The notes under the pieces: generated by a model
Databases searched by the model: none
What the model saw: the letters and a program-made list of their open reading frames with translations, nothing else
What the model was told of the DNA's origin: nothing
Assembly (NCBI GenBank): GCA_000827265.1
Contig: KN834886.1
Location: forward strand, 42,808 to 77,446
Length of the DNA stretch: 34,639 nucleotides
DNA from: Collybiopsis luxurians FD-317 M1
Lineage: Eukaryota; Basidiomycota; Agaricomycetes; Agaricales; Omphalotaceae
Reading direction: 5' to 3'
Made by a program: the position numbers and the translations under genes
Shown here: one piece after another, positions 34,255-34,639 of the stretch
How positions within the stretch are numbered: the stretch's first letter is position 1
Layout of the letters: each line of letters starts with the position of its first letter

Positions 34255-34639
34255 ATGCAGTATATATATATATAGTCAATACCGTATGGAATCTGGGTAT
34301 ATGCACTCGATCCCGCTATGCGCGTGTGAGGGATATGTTCCGAGTGTCATGCCGTCCAAACAGGTACAGCGGGTACTAAATATTGAACCTGCCCGTACAA
34401 TTTTCAAGTCCCGCGGGTGGGCCTATTCATTTGGCCATTCATTGCACAATACAACACTATTCAATTGAATGGCATTATTAGGATACACAATGTATAAATG
34501 AGAATCATATACAATTGTCGTATATGTATGGCTGCGGCAAATATAAGTCAATGACATTTTATAAGGTAGCAATGGATTGCTGCAGAATCTATTTGCAGTA
34601 AATGGTCCTTCATTAGGCAGTAATTAATTTCAATGGCAG
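34255..34639. other. Intergenic end of window
   Basis: A short TA microsatellite lies at about 34261-34275, just after the pseudogene stop. No supported gene; the rest is AT-rich. Confidence 0.5.

Overview
The window is nuclear DNA of a filamentous fungus, most likely an Agaricomycete (basidiomycete). Every complete host gene is cut by many short introns (about 45-71 nt) with fungal splice sites. The BiP homologue ends in HDEL. The aquaporin, hexose-transporter-like and aldo-keto-reductase genes look like mushroom-type paralogues. I found no bacterial features and no rRNA gene. A run of N (10516-10927) marks an assembly gap.

Left half (1 to about 16.3 kb): decayed repeats. Positions 1-8594 hold the 3' part of a Ty3/gypsy LTR retrotransposon on the + strand: aspartic protease, a very long protease-RT spacer, reverse transcriptase, RNase H and integrase. 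A polypurine tract and probable 3' LTR start lie near 9325. The polyprotein reading is broken by one clear frameshift near 390, a frame change near 5050 and 17 in-frame stops. All 17 stops are TGA, as expected if CGA arginine codons decay by CpG deamination. The RT active site carries a matching CpG-to-CpA change. The spacer is unusual: it is GC-richer than its surroundings and seems to contain two 52-nt introns. After the LTR start come a 197-codon ORF with one TGA and an array of TGASTCA motifs in 10-bp register around a TATA box. After the gap, about 11.49-16.34 kb is almost free of CpG. It holds a 245-bp tandem duplication, a tRNA-like A/B-box remnant, a coiled-coil ORF relic and about 1.1 kb of TAGCTA-type repeats.

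Right half (16.7 to 34.3 kb): compact host genes. On the minus strand are BiP/Kar2 (9 exons, including one of 13 nt) and, directly upstream of it, a secreted GH39-like glycoside hydrolase (9 exons). The BiP promoter lies in the 164 bp between them and carries a TGACGTGGC unfolded-protein-response element. On the + strand follow an aquaglyceroporin (11 exons), two tandem FAD-dependent monooxygenases, a sugar-type MFS transporter, an intact aldo-keto reductase and a decayed second copy of that reductase.

The monooxygenase-transporter-reductase run is consistent with a small catabolic or specialised-metabolite cluster growing by tandem duplication. That is inference. Four introns fit only with GC donors, one of them conserved between the two reductase paralogues. 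Exon coordinates were assembled by hand from splice motifs and reading phase. In the complete genes the exon lengths sum to whole codons.
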